DNA of 64,000 nucleotides. Source: Stagonosporopsis chrysanthemi (Eukaryota > Ascomycota > Dothideomycetes > Pleosporales > Didymellaceae). Shown in pieces: positions 1 to 11,075 of this stretch. Each line of letters opens with the position of its first letter. The stretch's first letter is position 1. The stretch lies in contig JAFISE010000169.1 of assembly GCA_022560025.1 (NCBI GenBank), forward strand, positions 1-64,000. The letters run 5' to 3'. The notes below the pieces were generated by a model that saw only the letters and a list, made by a program, of their open reading frames with translations, searched no databases and was not told where the DNA came from. The translations under genes were made by a program, and so were the position numbers.

Positions 1-97
<97 letters not shown>
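1..97. other. 97-base homopolymer G run (probable artefact)
   Basis: The first 97 bases are all G, and ordinary coding sequence begins abruptly at base 98. No telomere-type repeat is visible. A homopolymer of this length directly abutting an open reading frame is best explained as a sequencing or assembly artefact at a contig end. It should not be treated as genomic sequence. Confidence 0.85.
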
Positions 98-98
<1 letters not shown>

Positions 99-442
99 AC
101 GTACGTTGGAATAGATCTCGTAGTTTACGCAATGACACGCAAAGTCTTCTTCTGCGCAGCCGTCGGCTTTGTTGGCTGCGGCTTGGCAGGAGGCGAGGCA
201 GGAGGCGGTGGTTTTGGGCATTAGGGAGAGGAGTTTCTTGTTGTCGCTGGGTGGTGTTAGAGTGGGGGGCTGCGGCTGCTGATCGTGGGGGGAGTGAGTG
301 CCGGGGGAAAGACAAGGTGTACGTACAGGCAGTGGTATTTCTTGAAGTTGCCTGGTTGCAGGGCTTGCGTGATGTTGAATGTGAGCTGAGCGCTCGCAAG
401 AGACGCGACGGAGAGGGCGATGGCCAGGCTGGAGAAACGCAT
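98..442 (-). CDS. CFEM-domain secreted protein, 3' end missing
   Basis: CFEM proteins are fungal extracellular or GPI-anchored proteins with an eight-cysteine fold, some of which bind haem or act in host interaction. Exon 1 is complement 327-442 and encodes a signal peptide (MRFSSLAIALSVASLASAQ). A GT-AG intron (247-326, donor GTACGT, acceptor CAG) joins in frame to exon 2 (complement 98-246). Exon 2 reads C-L-A-S-C, nine residues, C, then A-E-E-D-F-A-C-H-C, which matches the first five cysteines and the conserved Asp of the CFEM signature. The remaining cysteines and the C-terminus are lost in the G run at the window edge. The family call rests on cysteine spacing plus the signal peptide. 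The specific role cannot be told. Confidence 0.8.
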
Positions 443-1991
443 GGTTGGTAGCAGGTGAGTGGAGAGATGGAATGAATTTGGTGCTCGGTCTTGTTGTCTG
501 GAGACATGAATGATAGCGATGCTCCTGGCCTTTAATAGTCATTTTTCTCAGCTCTCGAATGCCTCCCAGTCTTCATGTCTAGTCTATCGTCAATATAGTC
601 TTTGACCATGCAGTTCCTCATTTGGCCTGCGTTACATGCTAAAGGTTCCAAGCCTCCGGATCTCCACATCGATATTGCTTTGCTGCAGGAACAAGCATGG
701 GTGACTGGCTACTGCCATGCTGGGCCAAGGATCTCTTGTCAGTGCTAAGAAGGTTCAAGGTTCTCCGCACTGCGCTACGGTATGTTATAGCGCCACATAG
801 CTTCTGTCTAGCAGACGAGCCGCATCGCCAGGCTCGCGTCTCCGATGGCTGCAGCCAAAGGCGCCATTGCAGTCTATAAGGAGCTTGATTCGGTAAGATC
901 CGTCTCAAGAGGCGATGTCGTTTGTGGTGTTACTGCTGCCGGTCTTGCTCAGTGGCGAAGATGAACCCAGACGAAAGGGTCCGTGTTGAGACACTCGAGC
1001 TGATAGTAATTCCTGCATACACTTGTGATATCGTTTGCTAACGATTCCCATTGTTTCAACATTGAAGTCTTTGTTGAGGCTGGCGTAGCACCAATTGCTC
1101 GTGGTGATGGACCAGCCTTGTCTTCATAGCGCATCTAAGCGCATTTCCCCGGTGTGCGGAACGTCCCTCTCTGACTGGTCGTCTATGAATTTGAGGCTCG
1201 AACTAACCATGGTTCCTGCTAATCTCTAGGCCGCGGCCAGCAAAACGTTGAGTTGAAGCCTGAGGTTCGCGTTGCAATAAGCAGCCGGGCCGTCATGCAC
1301 TAGTGTAGGGCAAGCGCCACAGCGGTGGGGATCCGGGGAGTGGCTGGACGGACGATGGCTGTCTGGTTGGATTGAATGTCCATGATGCAGACGTGAACCT
1401 TGGCTGACATGTTGATCGTTGCTAGAGTTTGGTTCCGCGGTCGAGAACTATTGGGGTGCTTGGCCATATGGAAGGGGAGACGACCTTGGCGAGATTGTTA
1501 GCTCATACCGATCAGCGAACATAATCGTGGGACTTGGTGTAACGAGACTGGTACTTGCGCGGCGTAGTTTTGGCATGATTTGCCTTGCGTAGTGGTGTCT
1601 ATTTGCTGTTCATCTATTCAGCGAAAACCCTTGTACTGCCGTGGCGTGCGGACACCATACTATGCATGCATCACCACGCATACCGTCATAGGGCGACTTG
1701 AGCTGTTAGTCATCGGGGTGCCTCGCTGTTGAGCGCTCGCAAAGCCACGATGAGATAGCCACATATGATCGAAGAAAGGTAAGTCCACTAGAAGTGACGG
1801 CAATTAAGCTAGTCAAGAGAGCGAGGTGGATATCTGTGTGCAGTGAAAAGTACTCAGCGTGCGCGTCACGTACACGGCAAGCACGTTCGTTGAACATGCC
1901 AAGTGCAATGCCAGGCTCAATGCTTCGTATTGTACAGCTGTGAATACCGCCCGTGGTGCCGCTAATTTACAATGCCCGCTACGTACACATC
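443..1991. other. intergenic, no supported gene
   Basis: Only short overlapping frames without recognisable domains or plausible splice structure occur here. The left part would contain the promoter of the CFEM gene. I see no RNA gene or repeat. Confidence 0.5.
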
Positions 1992-2999
1992 TTACAGCGA
2001 GATCTCGCCCTTCCAGGTTCCCTCGGTCAGACCCAGTGTCTCGATGCAGTGCTGCCACCTCGGCCCGCCGCGCTCCCGTCTCCTCAGGTACTGCAGCAGC
2101 TTCTGCCGCCTGTGGACCAGCAACCGCAGATTGCGCTTGTTGTGTTTGTCGCCCTTGCCGCGGGTGGACAGGAAGTCGGCCAGGGCCTTTATTTTGGCAG
2201 TCAGGATGGCAATCTGCACCTCTGACGAGCCGGTGTCGGGCCCGATGCGCTTCTTGGTGGCCTCCTCGTTGGTGGCGGGGCGCACGGCGGGCGGGGCGTC
2301 CGAGTTGACGCTGTCCAGAGGCGGTGCGCGCGGCGGCAGGACCTTGTCGGTGTTGTGGCGGCCAAAGGTCTCGACGCAGCGGGTGATGTTGACGCGCATG
2401 CGGTCCTTGCTGGAGCCGTTCTCGAGGGCGGTGATGCGGGCAATGGCCTCGACGGCGCGCTTGTGCTCGTCCTGGCTCTGCTGGGCAATTTCGTCGGCCG
2501 TCTTCTCGATGTTGCGAGCGGCGTTGTGGCGCATGGAGGCGCTCCACGCGTACGCGGGGCTGCCGTCGGCCTTCTCGATCTCGCCCAACGGCACGGCGAG
2601 AGTCTTGCTCTTCCACAGCTGCGACTTGAGGCGGCTGGGGTCGAAGCGGTAGTTGAGCTGCCTGTCGGCGGCGGAGGGCTCGATGGAGGACTCGGCGGCG
2701 CCCGACGGCCTGCCCGTGTCGAAGGACTGGACAAATGGCGTCGACACGCCGCGGACAGGGTTGCCCAGGCTCTCGACGCGGGTCTGCGCCAGCTCTGCGC
2801 GGCGCGACAGGTTGGCGGCCTTCTTGCGCGCCTTCTGGGCGGCGATGTAGGGGTCGTGCTCGAAGCGCTGCTTGCGCTCCAGCGACGTGAGCTTCTTCTG
2901 CAGCGGGCCCGTGGTCGAGAAGGGCCGCAGCGGGAGGGCGACGGTCGACGGCGAGCGCGAGGCCCGCAGGCACAAGGCGACGGCTATCCGGGGCGGCAT
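1992..2999 (-). CDS. MRPS28: mitochondrial small-subunit ribosomal protein uS15m
   Basis: This is a structural protein of the mitochondrial 28S/37S subunit, homologous to bacterial S15, which contacts the central domain of the small rRNA. The 335-residue product has a Ser/Arg-rich N-terminal targeting region (ending near FSTTGPLQKK), a long fungal extension, and an S15 domain at about residues 255-325. That domain includes the signature D-T-G-S-S-E-V-Q-I and the basic motif HNKRNLRLLVHRRQKLLQYL. I chose the ATG at 2999 because the frame upstream (to 3212) is Arg/Gly-rich, not targeting-like, and runs into the leader of the divergent gene. It is intronless. It is head-to-head with RPS0, only 242 bp apart, so the two ribosomal genes probably share a promoter. 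It corresponds to yeast Mrps28. Confidence 0.93.
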   Translation of the reverse strand: MPPRIAVALCLRASRSPSTVALPLRPFSTTGPLQKKLTSLERKQRFEHDPYIAAQKARKKAANLSRRAELAQTRVESLGNPVRGVSTPFVQSFDTGRPSGAAESSIEPSAADRQLNYRFDPSRLKSQLWKSKTLAVPLGEIEKADGSPAYAWSASMRHNAARNIEKTADEIAQQSQDEHKRAVEAIARITALENGSSKDRMRVNITRCVETFGRHNTDKVLPPRAPPLDSVNSDAPPAVRPATNEEATKKRIGPDTGSSEVQIAILTAKIKALADFLSTRGKGDKHNKRNLRLLVHRRQKLLQYLRRRERGGPRWQHCIETLGLTEGTWKGEISL

Positions 3000-3241
3000 C
3001 GCGATGGTTCCTCTCCTCAGTCCGCGGTGGCCCTCGCCTGGCGGACGTCCACTGCGATCTTTGCCCGGAGCCCGGCGCGTTTTGCACCGACGCCCCAGCG
3101 GCCCAACGCGGCCTAGCCCGCTTCGCTTCGCACCATGGCGTCGAAATGCGTCCCCTCCAACATTTTGCATTTGCGCATCGCGACCGCTCCAGCACCTCTC
3201 CTCCACCGACAAGCAGCTGCCCCCGAGCCCATACCGTCACG
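3000..3241. promoter_or_regulatory. bidirectional promoter between two ribosomal protein genes
   Basis: These 242 bp separate the start codons of the mitochondrial S15 gene (minus) and the cytosolic S0 gene (plus). The plus side near the RPS0 start is pyrimidine-rich, as is common for fungal ribosomal-protein leaders. That both genes are driven from here is inferred from the geometry. No specific factor site was identified. Confidence 0.6.
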
Positions 3242-4308
3242 ATGGCCCCCTCCAACCTCCCCGCGATCTTCAACCCCACCCAGCAGGACATTGAGATGCT
3301 CCTCGCTGCCCAGTGCCACCTCGGAGCCAAGAACCTCCAGGTGCACATGGAGCCGTACCTGTGGAAGACCAGGGCCGACGGTGTCAACGTCCTGAACGTC
3401 GGCAAGACCTGGGAGAAGATTGTCCTGGCTGCGCGCATCATCGCCGCCATTGACAACCCGGCCGACAGTAAGCAGCCCGCCATGCGCCCGTTGCGAACTT
3501 TCCGAGTCCTGAGACCTGAGAGCGCACGGCGCGGCGCATAGTACAATTAGCTCAGGCCACGGCTAACCCCCCCTCCCCCAGTCTGTGTCATCTCTGCCCG
3601 TCCCTACGGACAGCGTGCCGTCCTCAAGTTCGCCGCCCACACCGGCGCCGTCGCCATTGCCGGTCGCTTCACCCCCGGTAACTTCACCAACTACATCACC
3701 CGCTCGTTCAAGGAGCCCCGCCTCATCATCGTCACCGACCCTCGCACCGACGCCCAGGCCATCAAGGAGGCCTCGTACGTCAACATCCCCGTCATTGTAA
3801 GCGATGCCCCCAGTATATCTCCACGCGCCAATTGCTGACTTTCCAGGCCCTCTGCGACGGTGACTCTCCCACCGAGTACGTCGATGTTGCCATCCCCACC
3901 AACAACAAGGGTCGCCACGCCATCGGTCTCGTCTGGTGGATGCTCGCCCGTGAGGTCCTCCGCCTCCGCGGCACCCTCGCTTCCCGCGAGGCTGAGTGGG
4001 ACGTCATGACCGACTTGTACTTCTACCGCGACCCTGAGGCCGAGGAGAACAAGGACTCCGCTGGCGTCGAGGAGGCCAAGGTCCCCGGTGCCGACGAGGT
4101 TGGCCCCGCCGCTGTCGCCGAGGGCTTCACCTCGGAGTGGGAGGTCTCCGGCGCCTCTGCTGGTGCCTTCACCTCCCAGGCTGCCGCTCCCGGCGCCTCC
4201 TGGGACGCCGATGCCTCTGACTGGGCTGCCGCTCCCGCCGAGGGTGCCGCGCAGACCGGCAACGAGGGCTGGGGTGCCGAGGCTCCCGCTACCACCACCC
4301 AGTGGTAG
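3242..4308 (+). CDS. RPS0: 40S ribosomal protein S0 (uS2)
   Basis: Cytosolic small-subunit protein of the S2/laminin-receptor family, needed for 18S rRNA maturation and 40S assembly. There are three exons, 3242-3467, 3582-3796 and 3847-4308, with GT-AG introns of 114 and 50 bp. All phases agree and give 300 residues. Typical S0 sequence includes QCHLGAKNLQVHMEPYLW, ICVISARPYGQRAVLKFAA, GRFTPGNFTN and the EPRLIIVTDPRTD segment. The C-terminal third is the acidic, Ala/Trp-rich tail usual in eukaryotes, ending in QW. The start is fixed by the MAPSNLPAIFNPTQQDIEMLL homology. It diverges from the mitochondrial S15 gene, which suggests coupled expression of cytosolic and mitochondrial ribosome components. 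Confidence 0.97.
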
Positions 4309-5046
4309 ACGTTGTCTTCTTCACACCCTCATACCCTGTCATTGACAATTGCATCTCGGCATGTCGGCGTACGGATGGATAGGCAAGGCTTGGAAAGAAA
4401 GGAAAAGCAATGAGACCATTTACACTTCACACTGTGGTGTCTGTTGAGGAGGACGGAACATGACCAATGCTACGCGCTGATGAGGGAAAGATATCCGCTC
4501 TGCGCCTATGTATAGACAATGTATGTAGGAGCAGGCGGGGGAAGGCCCTGTGCTAGCGGTCGGGTTGTTCTTGAGCTGACGCCCATTCCGAATCATCTTC
4601 AAACAACTTCTTCTGCCGTGGATGTGAATGGAGATGTGAAGGTAGACGTGATGTGAATGTCATGTAAATGTGTACGCCCCAGTACCTCACCCCATACTCT
4701 TGACTTCCTTCCAATGTGCCAGCTAGGACATGACGCATGTTCATTGATGTTCATCTGCGGGAAATACTCGTACGATAGCATATCAGTGGATCTGATCGGC
4801 TCCTTGATGTGGCAGCTCAGGGCCAATCAGGCTAAAGTTAGCATTGCGGCCCCACACGGACATTGCGGGAGTGGACCAGACCGTGGACCATCTACGCTTC
4901 ACAGCACCCGTTGAGCGCCCAGAGCCTCCGTACCTGCACTCCCCTTTCCCCGCGGCGCTATCCTGCCTCCTGCTCACCGACGAGCTCAGCTTGCGAATCT
5001 ACCCGCAACACAACAGAGTCAAGACTGGCACGGGGCAGGCGTGCAC
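4309..5046. other. intergenic: RPS0 3' region and EAF promoter
   Basis: Holds the 3' untranslated region of RPS0 and the upstream region of the EAF-domain gene. Short frames have no recognisable content. No repeat or RNA gene is seen. Confidence 0.5.
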
Positions 5047-6572
5047 ATGGCGTCACCCATGGTCGACGGGCGCGTCGAACCGCACCGCAAAGCGACATAC
5101 ACGCTGGACGTCGGCGACCAACTCCGCAGCGAGGACAGGACAGGGCGTAGCTTCAGTGGAGTCAAATGTATGATGCGCTCTCCGCCTTCGGTGTGTTCTA
5201 GTCAACTGACACGAACGCAGACAACCACAAGCCCAGCCTGGCCAGCGGCACCCGCGCCTCCAACATCAAGCTCTCAGACAACAACACGTACAATCTGTCG
5301 CTGCACGACAGGAAGAAATCGGGCGACAGTGACATGTTTGTCTTCAACGGCTCGCGCACAGCTCCCTCCAAGTCGTACGTGCTCCTCTTCGACCAGACCA
5401 CGCACAAGGCCACGCTCGAGCGCCTCGACAGCACCTACACCTTCAACCTCTCCAGCAAGAACGGCGCCGATGTGTCGTCAAGCTACGGCAAGATTTACCC
5501 CAAGAAATCGCACAAGGATAGCGTGCACGACAAGGAGGAGGGCGAGGTCGAGCTGTTCGGCGAGGAACTGGGCGACGAGGCAAACGAGGGCACAGAGCCC
5601 GATGCCTCCAACCCCTACGACTTCCGCCACTTTCTCAACGCCGTGAAGAGCAAAAAGGATACGCCGGAGGACCGTGGCTATGCGTCCTCGCCCGACTACC
5701 GCTCCAACACGGCGACCGGCACAGCCAACACCCCCGTCCCCGCTGCGCGCCGCGCCGTCGAGCCTGCAGCTAAGAAACGCAAGGCCGCGAGTGTGTTCAC
5801 GAAGAAGCCCACCGCCAAAGGGGCCGCTGCGCCGAAGAAACCCTCGGCGCCAGCCATCAACCTGGAACGAAAAGCAACCGAGCATTCCGTACCTTCGACG
5901 TCACAAAGCAAACCCGCCGCCGCAGCGCCAGCCAGCAAAATCAAATCCGCCGAATTCATCCAATCCAGCGACGAGAGCGATGTCGACGCAGACGGCGAAC
6001 CAGACTCGTCGTTCCCCACACCACGCCACACCACGACGACACGCCGCTCGCCATCCCCCGGCCGCCGCACACACGACCCCCACTCCGACGCTGAAGAAGA
6101 CTCCGACGCCGATGGCGATGGGGAGCTCGAAATTGAAGTCCCGGACGCGCGACCATCGCATCGCTACACCTCGCAGTCGCAGTCGCATTCGCACTCGCAT
6201 CTCAATGTTAGCAGCGGGCCTGCAGCGCGTGGGCAGCGCAGCCCCTCCAACGGCCCCATCTCGCTTGCCAGCGCCGCTACGAGTGTGGCAGGCACGCCGC
6301 GGCAGAATACGGCAGCCGACGAGATTGACTTTGGCGACCTGGATGGCGACGGCGATGCTGATGGCGATGGAGATGATGACGACGAGGATGAGGATGTTGA
6401 TAGGATGGATATCGGGCCCCCTGCGCGGCCGGAGAGAAACGACAGGAAGAGTGTCTCTGCTGCGGGGCAGGGGAGTGGGGGGGATGCGGAGGTTGATGAG
6501 GATGAGTTGTATATGGAGATGATGGAGGGATTGGCTGGGGGTGATAGTAGCGAGGAGAGTGAGGAGGAGTGA
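5047..6572 (+). CDS. EAF-family RNA polymerase II elongation factor (ELL-associated factor)
   Basis: EAF proteins partner ELL-type elongation factors and stimulate RNA polymerase II elongation in the nucleus. Exon 1 (5047-5167) and exon 2 (5221-6572) flank a 53-bp intron (donor GTATGA, acceptor CAG) and give 490 residues. Residues ~10-110 match the EAF N-terminal domain: ATYTLDVGDQL, YNHKPSL, NTYNLSLHD, DMFVFNGSR and YVLLFDQTTHKATLERLDS. The rest is low-complexity, with Lys/Ala-rich stretches, Ser-Asp-Glu clusters (SSDESDVDADGE) and a highly acidic C-terminus ending SEESEEE, as expected for a transactivation-like tail. The ATG at 5047 is preferred because the frame upstream begins only at a GTG. 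The partner ELL gene is not in the window. Confidence 0.85.
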
Positions 6573-7349
6573 TCTCCTCGTGCGAACAGCTATAAGCCCG
6601 GCTCTTCGCTGGGAATAGTGCGGACGAGAGGCAGACAGCGGTGTGACAGTTGGCTGATTGATTGATCAATAAATGCATCAGTATAGCCCACAGGGCAACC
6701 ACAACCTGTGCTCCAGCCCGCAGAACAAATCCCACGGCGCCGCATACTCCTCCTCAGGCCACCGTGCCAGCATCTTCAAGTCCACCTCCATCAACACCAT
6801 CACCCTTCGTCACCTCTCCTCCACCAACAACAACAAGGACAACATCCCCGCCAAGCAACCCCCCCTCTTACCCAGTGTGCCAGCGTCCAGACGCAATCTC
6901 CCAAGCCACACGACGCAGCTAAGCAGCCACCGTCATAAGCTTAACAACAAGCTTATTTCCTGGCTGCGCTGTCCAGCCAATCAGCGCGTCGGGATCGGCG
7001 GCGACCAACGCCGCACGGCTCGCGTCTTTATCGCAAACACCATCATGAACCGGCTGGACGGGTGTGTTTGGTATGACTGGAGGCGGGCTAGAGAGACGGG
7101 CTAGGAGGACGGGCTAGAGAGGAGCAGGTAAGGTGTGGCCTTTCGTGCCGTTGGGGTTAAGATGAGGTAGGATTGTGGTTTTCTTTTCACTCTTCCTTCG
7201 TCGTTGCGGATTTGTGTTTCTTGCTGAGTGTCTTGCTGCTCGTGCCTGCCGTTGTACCGCCCGCCCTTGCTGTGTCGTTGCACTGCACAGCGCTTGTCTC
7301 TCGTTCATTTCCCGCTATCTGCCAGGTTCCACCTCGACCACATCCGGTC
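6573..7349. other. intergenic, no supported gene
   Basis: Contains a plus-strand frame at 6673-7104 that is Ser/Asn/Thr-rich and has no family resemblance, and an AAGCTT-flanked short palindrome near 6937-6954. The right half is the pyrimidine-rich leader and promoter of the GH72 gene. I do not support a gene here. Confidence 0.45.
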
Positions 7350-8719
7350 ATGCTGCGCTCTGTTGTGGCGTGCGCACTCGCCGGCGCGGCGGCTGTCAAT
7401 GCCATTGCGACCATCTCGGCCAAGGGGTCCAAGTTCTTCACGTCGGACGGCGACCAGTTCTATGTCAAGGGTATGCGGAGACTGCGCGGTTGAGGACTCG
7501 TTCACAGCTGACCACGACGCCAGGCATTGCGTACCAGCTTGTCCCAGATGACCCGCTCATTGACGCGACCCAGTGCGGCCTGGATGCCGCCCTCATGAAG
7601 ACAATCGGCACCAACTCGATCCGCGTCTACCACGTCGACCCGTCTGCCGACCACACCAAGTGCATGAGCGCCTTCGCCGACGCAGGCATCTACATCTGGC
7701 TGGACCTCGACACGTTCAACACGCAGATTGAGCAGGGAGCGCCGCACTGGAACGCCAGCCAGCGCGATGCCTTCGCTGCCGTCATGGACGAGTTCCACCA
7801 GTACGACAACCTCGCGGGTTTCTTCGTCGGCAACGAGGTGCTCACCACCAGCAATGGCTCGGTTGCGGCGCCGTACGTCAAGGCCGCCGCCCGCGACCTC
7901 AAGGCCCACCGCGACGCAAAAAAGTACCGCCCCATCCCCGTCGGCTACTCGGCCGCCGACATCGCCTCCCTCCGCCCCATGCTGCAGAATTACCTGGCCT
8001 GTGGCAGCAACGCGTCCGAGGCCCTCGACTTCTTCGCTCTGAACGCCTACTCCTGGTGCGGCGACAGCAGCTACCAAACCTCCGGGTACAACATGCTCGA
8101 AGCCAACTCCACCGAGTACAGCGTCCCCATCTTCATGTCCGAGACGGGCTGCAACACGGTGCGGCCCCGCACGTTCGACGACCAGAACGCCCTCTTCGGC
8201 GACATGGCAGACACCTGGTCCGGCAGCATCGTCTACGAGTGGATCGAGGAAGCCAACGACTACGGCCTCATCTCGTACGGCTCCAAAGTCGACCCCGCGG
8301 GCGTCGGCGCGCCCCCGGATGGCTTTCCCCGCTCCGGCACGCCCACGCCCGTCCAGCCGGACTTTGATAACCTAGGCAAAGTGTGGAAGACACTGAGTCC
8401 TTCGGGTATCAAGGAGAGTGCGTATACCCCGTCCAACAGCGCGCCCGAGTGTCCGGAACGCACGGGAGGCGCGTGGGAGGTTGATCCTACCAGCCCGCTG
8501 CCGTCGCTGGGGCAGGCGTACGAGGAGAATGTGGCGAGCGTGAGCGCGACGGCGAGCGCGAGCAGGAGTGCCAGTGGCTCGTCAGGCGGTGCGAGTGCCA
8601 CCGCGAGTGCGACGCCGAGTGTGGGCAGCACGGGGGCGGCGAGTGCGGGGTTGAGTCGCGAGCTGATGGGGATGGGAATGGGGTTGGGGCTGGTTTTGGG
8701 GGCATTTTTGTGGTTGTAG
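7350..8719 (+). CDS. GPI-anchored 1,3-beta-glucanosyltransferase, GH72
   Basis: GH72 (Gas/Gel/Phr) enzymes cut and religate beta-1,3-glucan chains at the plasma membrane and wall. Exon 1 (7350-7470) encodes the signal peptide MLRSVVACALAGAAAVNA. A 53-bp intron precedes exon 2 (7524-8719); the product has 438 residues. The two catalytic glutamates are visible: E145 in GFFVGNEVL and E247 in MSETGCN (usually SEYGCN). The C-terminus is Ser/Ala-rich and ends in a hydrophobic tail (GLGLVLGAFLWL), consistent with a GPI-anchor signal. There is no Cys-rich X8/CBM43 module, so this is the shorter subgroup. An open frame runs through the intron upstream, but it is not in phase with the signal peptide. 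It converges with the GH2 gene, 240 bp apart. Confidence 0.93.
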
Positions 8720-8827
8720 GGAGGTAGGCGATGGTGACGCTGAAAAGAGGGAGAGGGTGGTATGGTGTGTATACACTTATGCGGAGATGGAGTGGTTTTG
8801 GGGAAAGGTGTGAGAGGGCAGGAACAA

Positions 8828-8877
8828 AGCATGGCATGGCATGACATAGGATGGCATAGCAGCATAGCGTGGCATAT
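8828..8877. repeat. degenerate GGCAT(A) microsatellite-like tract
   Basis: About eight imperfect repeats of GGCAT/GGCATA/AGCAT lie between the convergent GH72 and GH2 genes. They are visible by eye in 8828-8877. Probably a decayed short tandem repeat with no known role. Confidence 0.5.
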
Positions 8878-8959
8878 AGATAATGAGTAGCAGCCTGCAT
8901 CACCACCACCGCGCTTCTCAACTCCGAGCGCTCTGCCCATCTCCCAACCCACCCCACCC

Positions 8960-11075
8960 CTACGGAAACACCTCCTGCAACTCCAGCACCCCACCCCTGC
9001 CCACAACCCCCGTACTCGCATTCCCCCGCTTTCTCGCCGCCTCAAACAAGCCCTCACTCATCTTCACCCACGCCTCAACATCCATCCGATTCACCCTGCG
9101 ATCATAGCTCAGCAACCCATTCACCTCGCCCTCGACATCCGTCGTCTGCGTCCACACGCCGCCACTGCACGCCCACCGCTCGACCTGCTCCCTCAACTGC
9201 TCCACATTCTGCAAGCAGCGATAGTTCCACGCCGCGGTATCGTTGGCGAGCTCATACGCCGTCTGGCGCTCCAGATCGGCAAACCACGCATGCTCCGCGG
9301 GCAGCTGGGTGCCGACGCCGCCAAACTCGCCCTGCAGCCCGATGCGCTCGGCGTCGTACGCGGCGTCGTAGCCGCTGCCCTGCGCGGACCAGAACGGCGT
9401 GCCGCACTGCGGCGTGCTGTAGTGGTGGTTGTCGTCGAAGTCGCCGGCGGCGTGGTCGGTCCAGCCCGAGACGGCGTTGACGAGGCGGGTTGGGTCGTGC
9501 GCGCGCACCTGGTCGGCGAGGGCGAATTCGGGCCACGGCGCCGACGCGTCCGTCGACTGGCCCCACTCCTCGTTGTAGATTGTCCACGCTGCGATGCTGG
9601 GGTGCGATTTCAGCTGCGCGACGAGCAGGGCCAGCTGGCGCGCGAACTCGGCCTGCGCTGCGGCTGACTCGAGGCGGATGGTGCCGCAGGGGTTGGCGGG
9701 GTCCGGCAGGTCTGGGCGCAGCGAGGGCATGTCTTGGATGAGGAGGAGGCCGAGCGTGTCGGCGGCGTGGTAGTAGAGCGCGGGCTCGACTTTGATGTGT
9801 TTGCGGACGGCGTTGAAGCCGGCGGCTTTGAGCTGCTCGAGGTCGTAGCGCATCGCGGAGACGGTCGGGGGTGTGTAGATGCCGTCTGGCCAGTAGCCTT
9901 GGTCGAGCGGGCTCCAGATGAATTCGAAGTCGCCGTTGAGAAGGGGCCGTTGGACGCCGTCAATTACGCCGCGCGAGATGGTGCGGAAGCCGGTGTAGCT
10001 GGTGATTGTGTCGCTGGCGAGCGAGACGGTGATGTTGTATAAGGTGGGTGTGTTGGGGGTCCAGAGACTGGGGGAGTCGACTTGGAAGATGAAGGGGCTG
10101 TTGCTGGTTCCTTCTGCTGAAGCTTTTGCTGCGTCTGAGCCGGCTTCATGCACGGTGATCTGGTACGGTGTGCTGCCATTGGTGCTGCTGTGGACTGTGA
10201 CGTTTACTGTGACTGATTAGCATCCGAAATCAGTATCTCAAGGGTTCTCATACCGCTACCGTCTGCCCCAGCTGCCAAATCCAGCTTGGTGATGTACTCG
10301 GGGGGCGTCGACTCTAGCCACACCGTCTGCCAGATCCCAGTGCACGGAGTATACCAGATCATACCGCCGCGGGTAAGCGTCTGCTTGCCGATGGGAATCT
10401 GATACCTGTCGGTGTCTGTGGGGTCAAAAGCGTGCACGAGTCTGGGAGGCGATGTCAGTCAACGGACAAAGACGATACGGACAGTCCACTCACAACTCGT
10501 TGGTGCCGTTGCTCGAGAGATGGTCTGTGACATCAAACGTAAATTCAAAATACCCGCCCCTGTGGAATCCTACTTGCTTGCCGTTAACAAAGACAGTAGC
10601 TTCGTAATCAACAGCACCGAAATTGATCAGCACGCGGTTGTCTCTCGGCCAATCTGACGGAATCTCAAATGTCGTCTGGTACCAGCTGTAGAGATGTCCC
10701 GATTCCATGATGCCTGAGGGTGTTAAATCAACGACAAGACACAGCAGAGGTTAGTGTACCTGACAACGCGCTCTCAAGACAAGAAGGCACCAACACAGCG
10801 CGCTCGAGCGTTTGGCCTGTCGGCGGCGAATCAACCTGCCCTGCCGTCACGTTTCGCCAGCGCCAGACACCGTTGAGGTTTTTCCATTGCGGGCGGTGAA
10901 GGCGTGGGCGAGGATGCTCAGGCCACGGGTTCGTGCCTACATCTGCGGTCCAGGGCGTGTCCAGAGGCCCAGTCTGCAACTGGTACCCTGAGTCGTTGGC
11001 ATAGCGCGGTGCGATGGTATTGCTAGCAATGGAGGCCGAAGCCAATGATATTAATAAAGTTCCTAACAGTCGCAT
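8960..11075 (-). CDS. secreted glycoside hydrolase family 2 protein
   Basis: GH2 enzymes (beta-galactosidase, beta-glucuronidase, beta-mannosidase) hydrolyse beta-glycosides. Four exons, complement of 10760-11075, 10494-10713, 10254-10441 and 8960-10212, join in phase through GT-AG introns of 42-52 bp and give 658 residues. A signal peptide begins the protein (MRLLGTLLISLASASIAS). The GH2 N-terminal jelly-roll region shows W-Y-Q-T-T-F-E-I-P and the FVNGKQVGFHRGGY segment. The catalytic barrel has the acid/base Glu at ~456 (TIYNEEWG) and the candidate nucleophile at ~537 (LQGEFGG). Several Asn-X-Ser/Thr sites fit secretion. The substrate cannot be read from sequence. Length and motifs suit an extracellular plant- or fungal-polysaccharide glycosidase. 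Confidence 0.9.

Noticed and set aside
1..97. Telomere or G-quadruplex region
   Set aside because: A pure G homopolymer lacks any TTAGGG-type periodicity and abuts coding sequence; an artefact is more likely.
1813..3546. 577-codon minus-strand frame overlapping the two ribosomal protein genes
   Set aside because: It is antisense to RPS0 and out of frame with uS15m, Arg/Ala/Pro-rich, and explained by the high GC of the real genes.
5674..6522. 282-codon plus-strand frame inside the EAF gene
   Set aside because: Arg/Pro/Thr-rich shadow of the EAF coding frame with no independent start context or family.
7175..7349. Open frame extending the GH72 gene upstream of its ATG
   Set aside because: It is in phase with exon 2 only if the intron is retained, and it would lose the signal peptide encoded from 7350.
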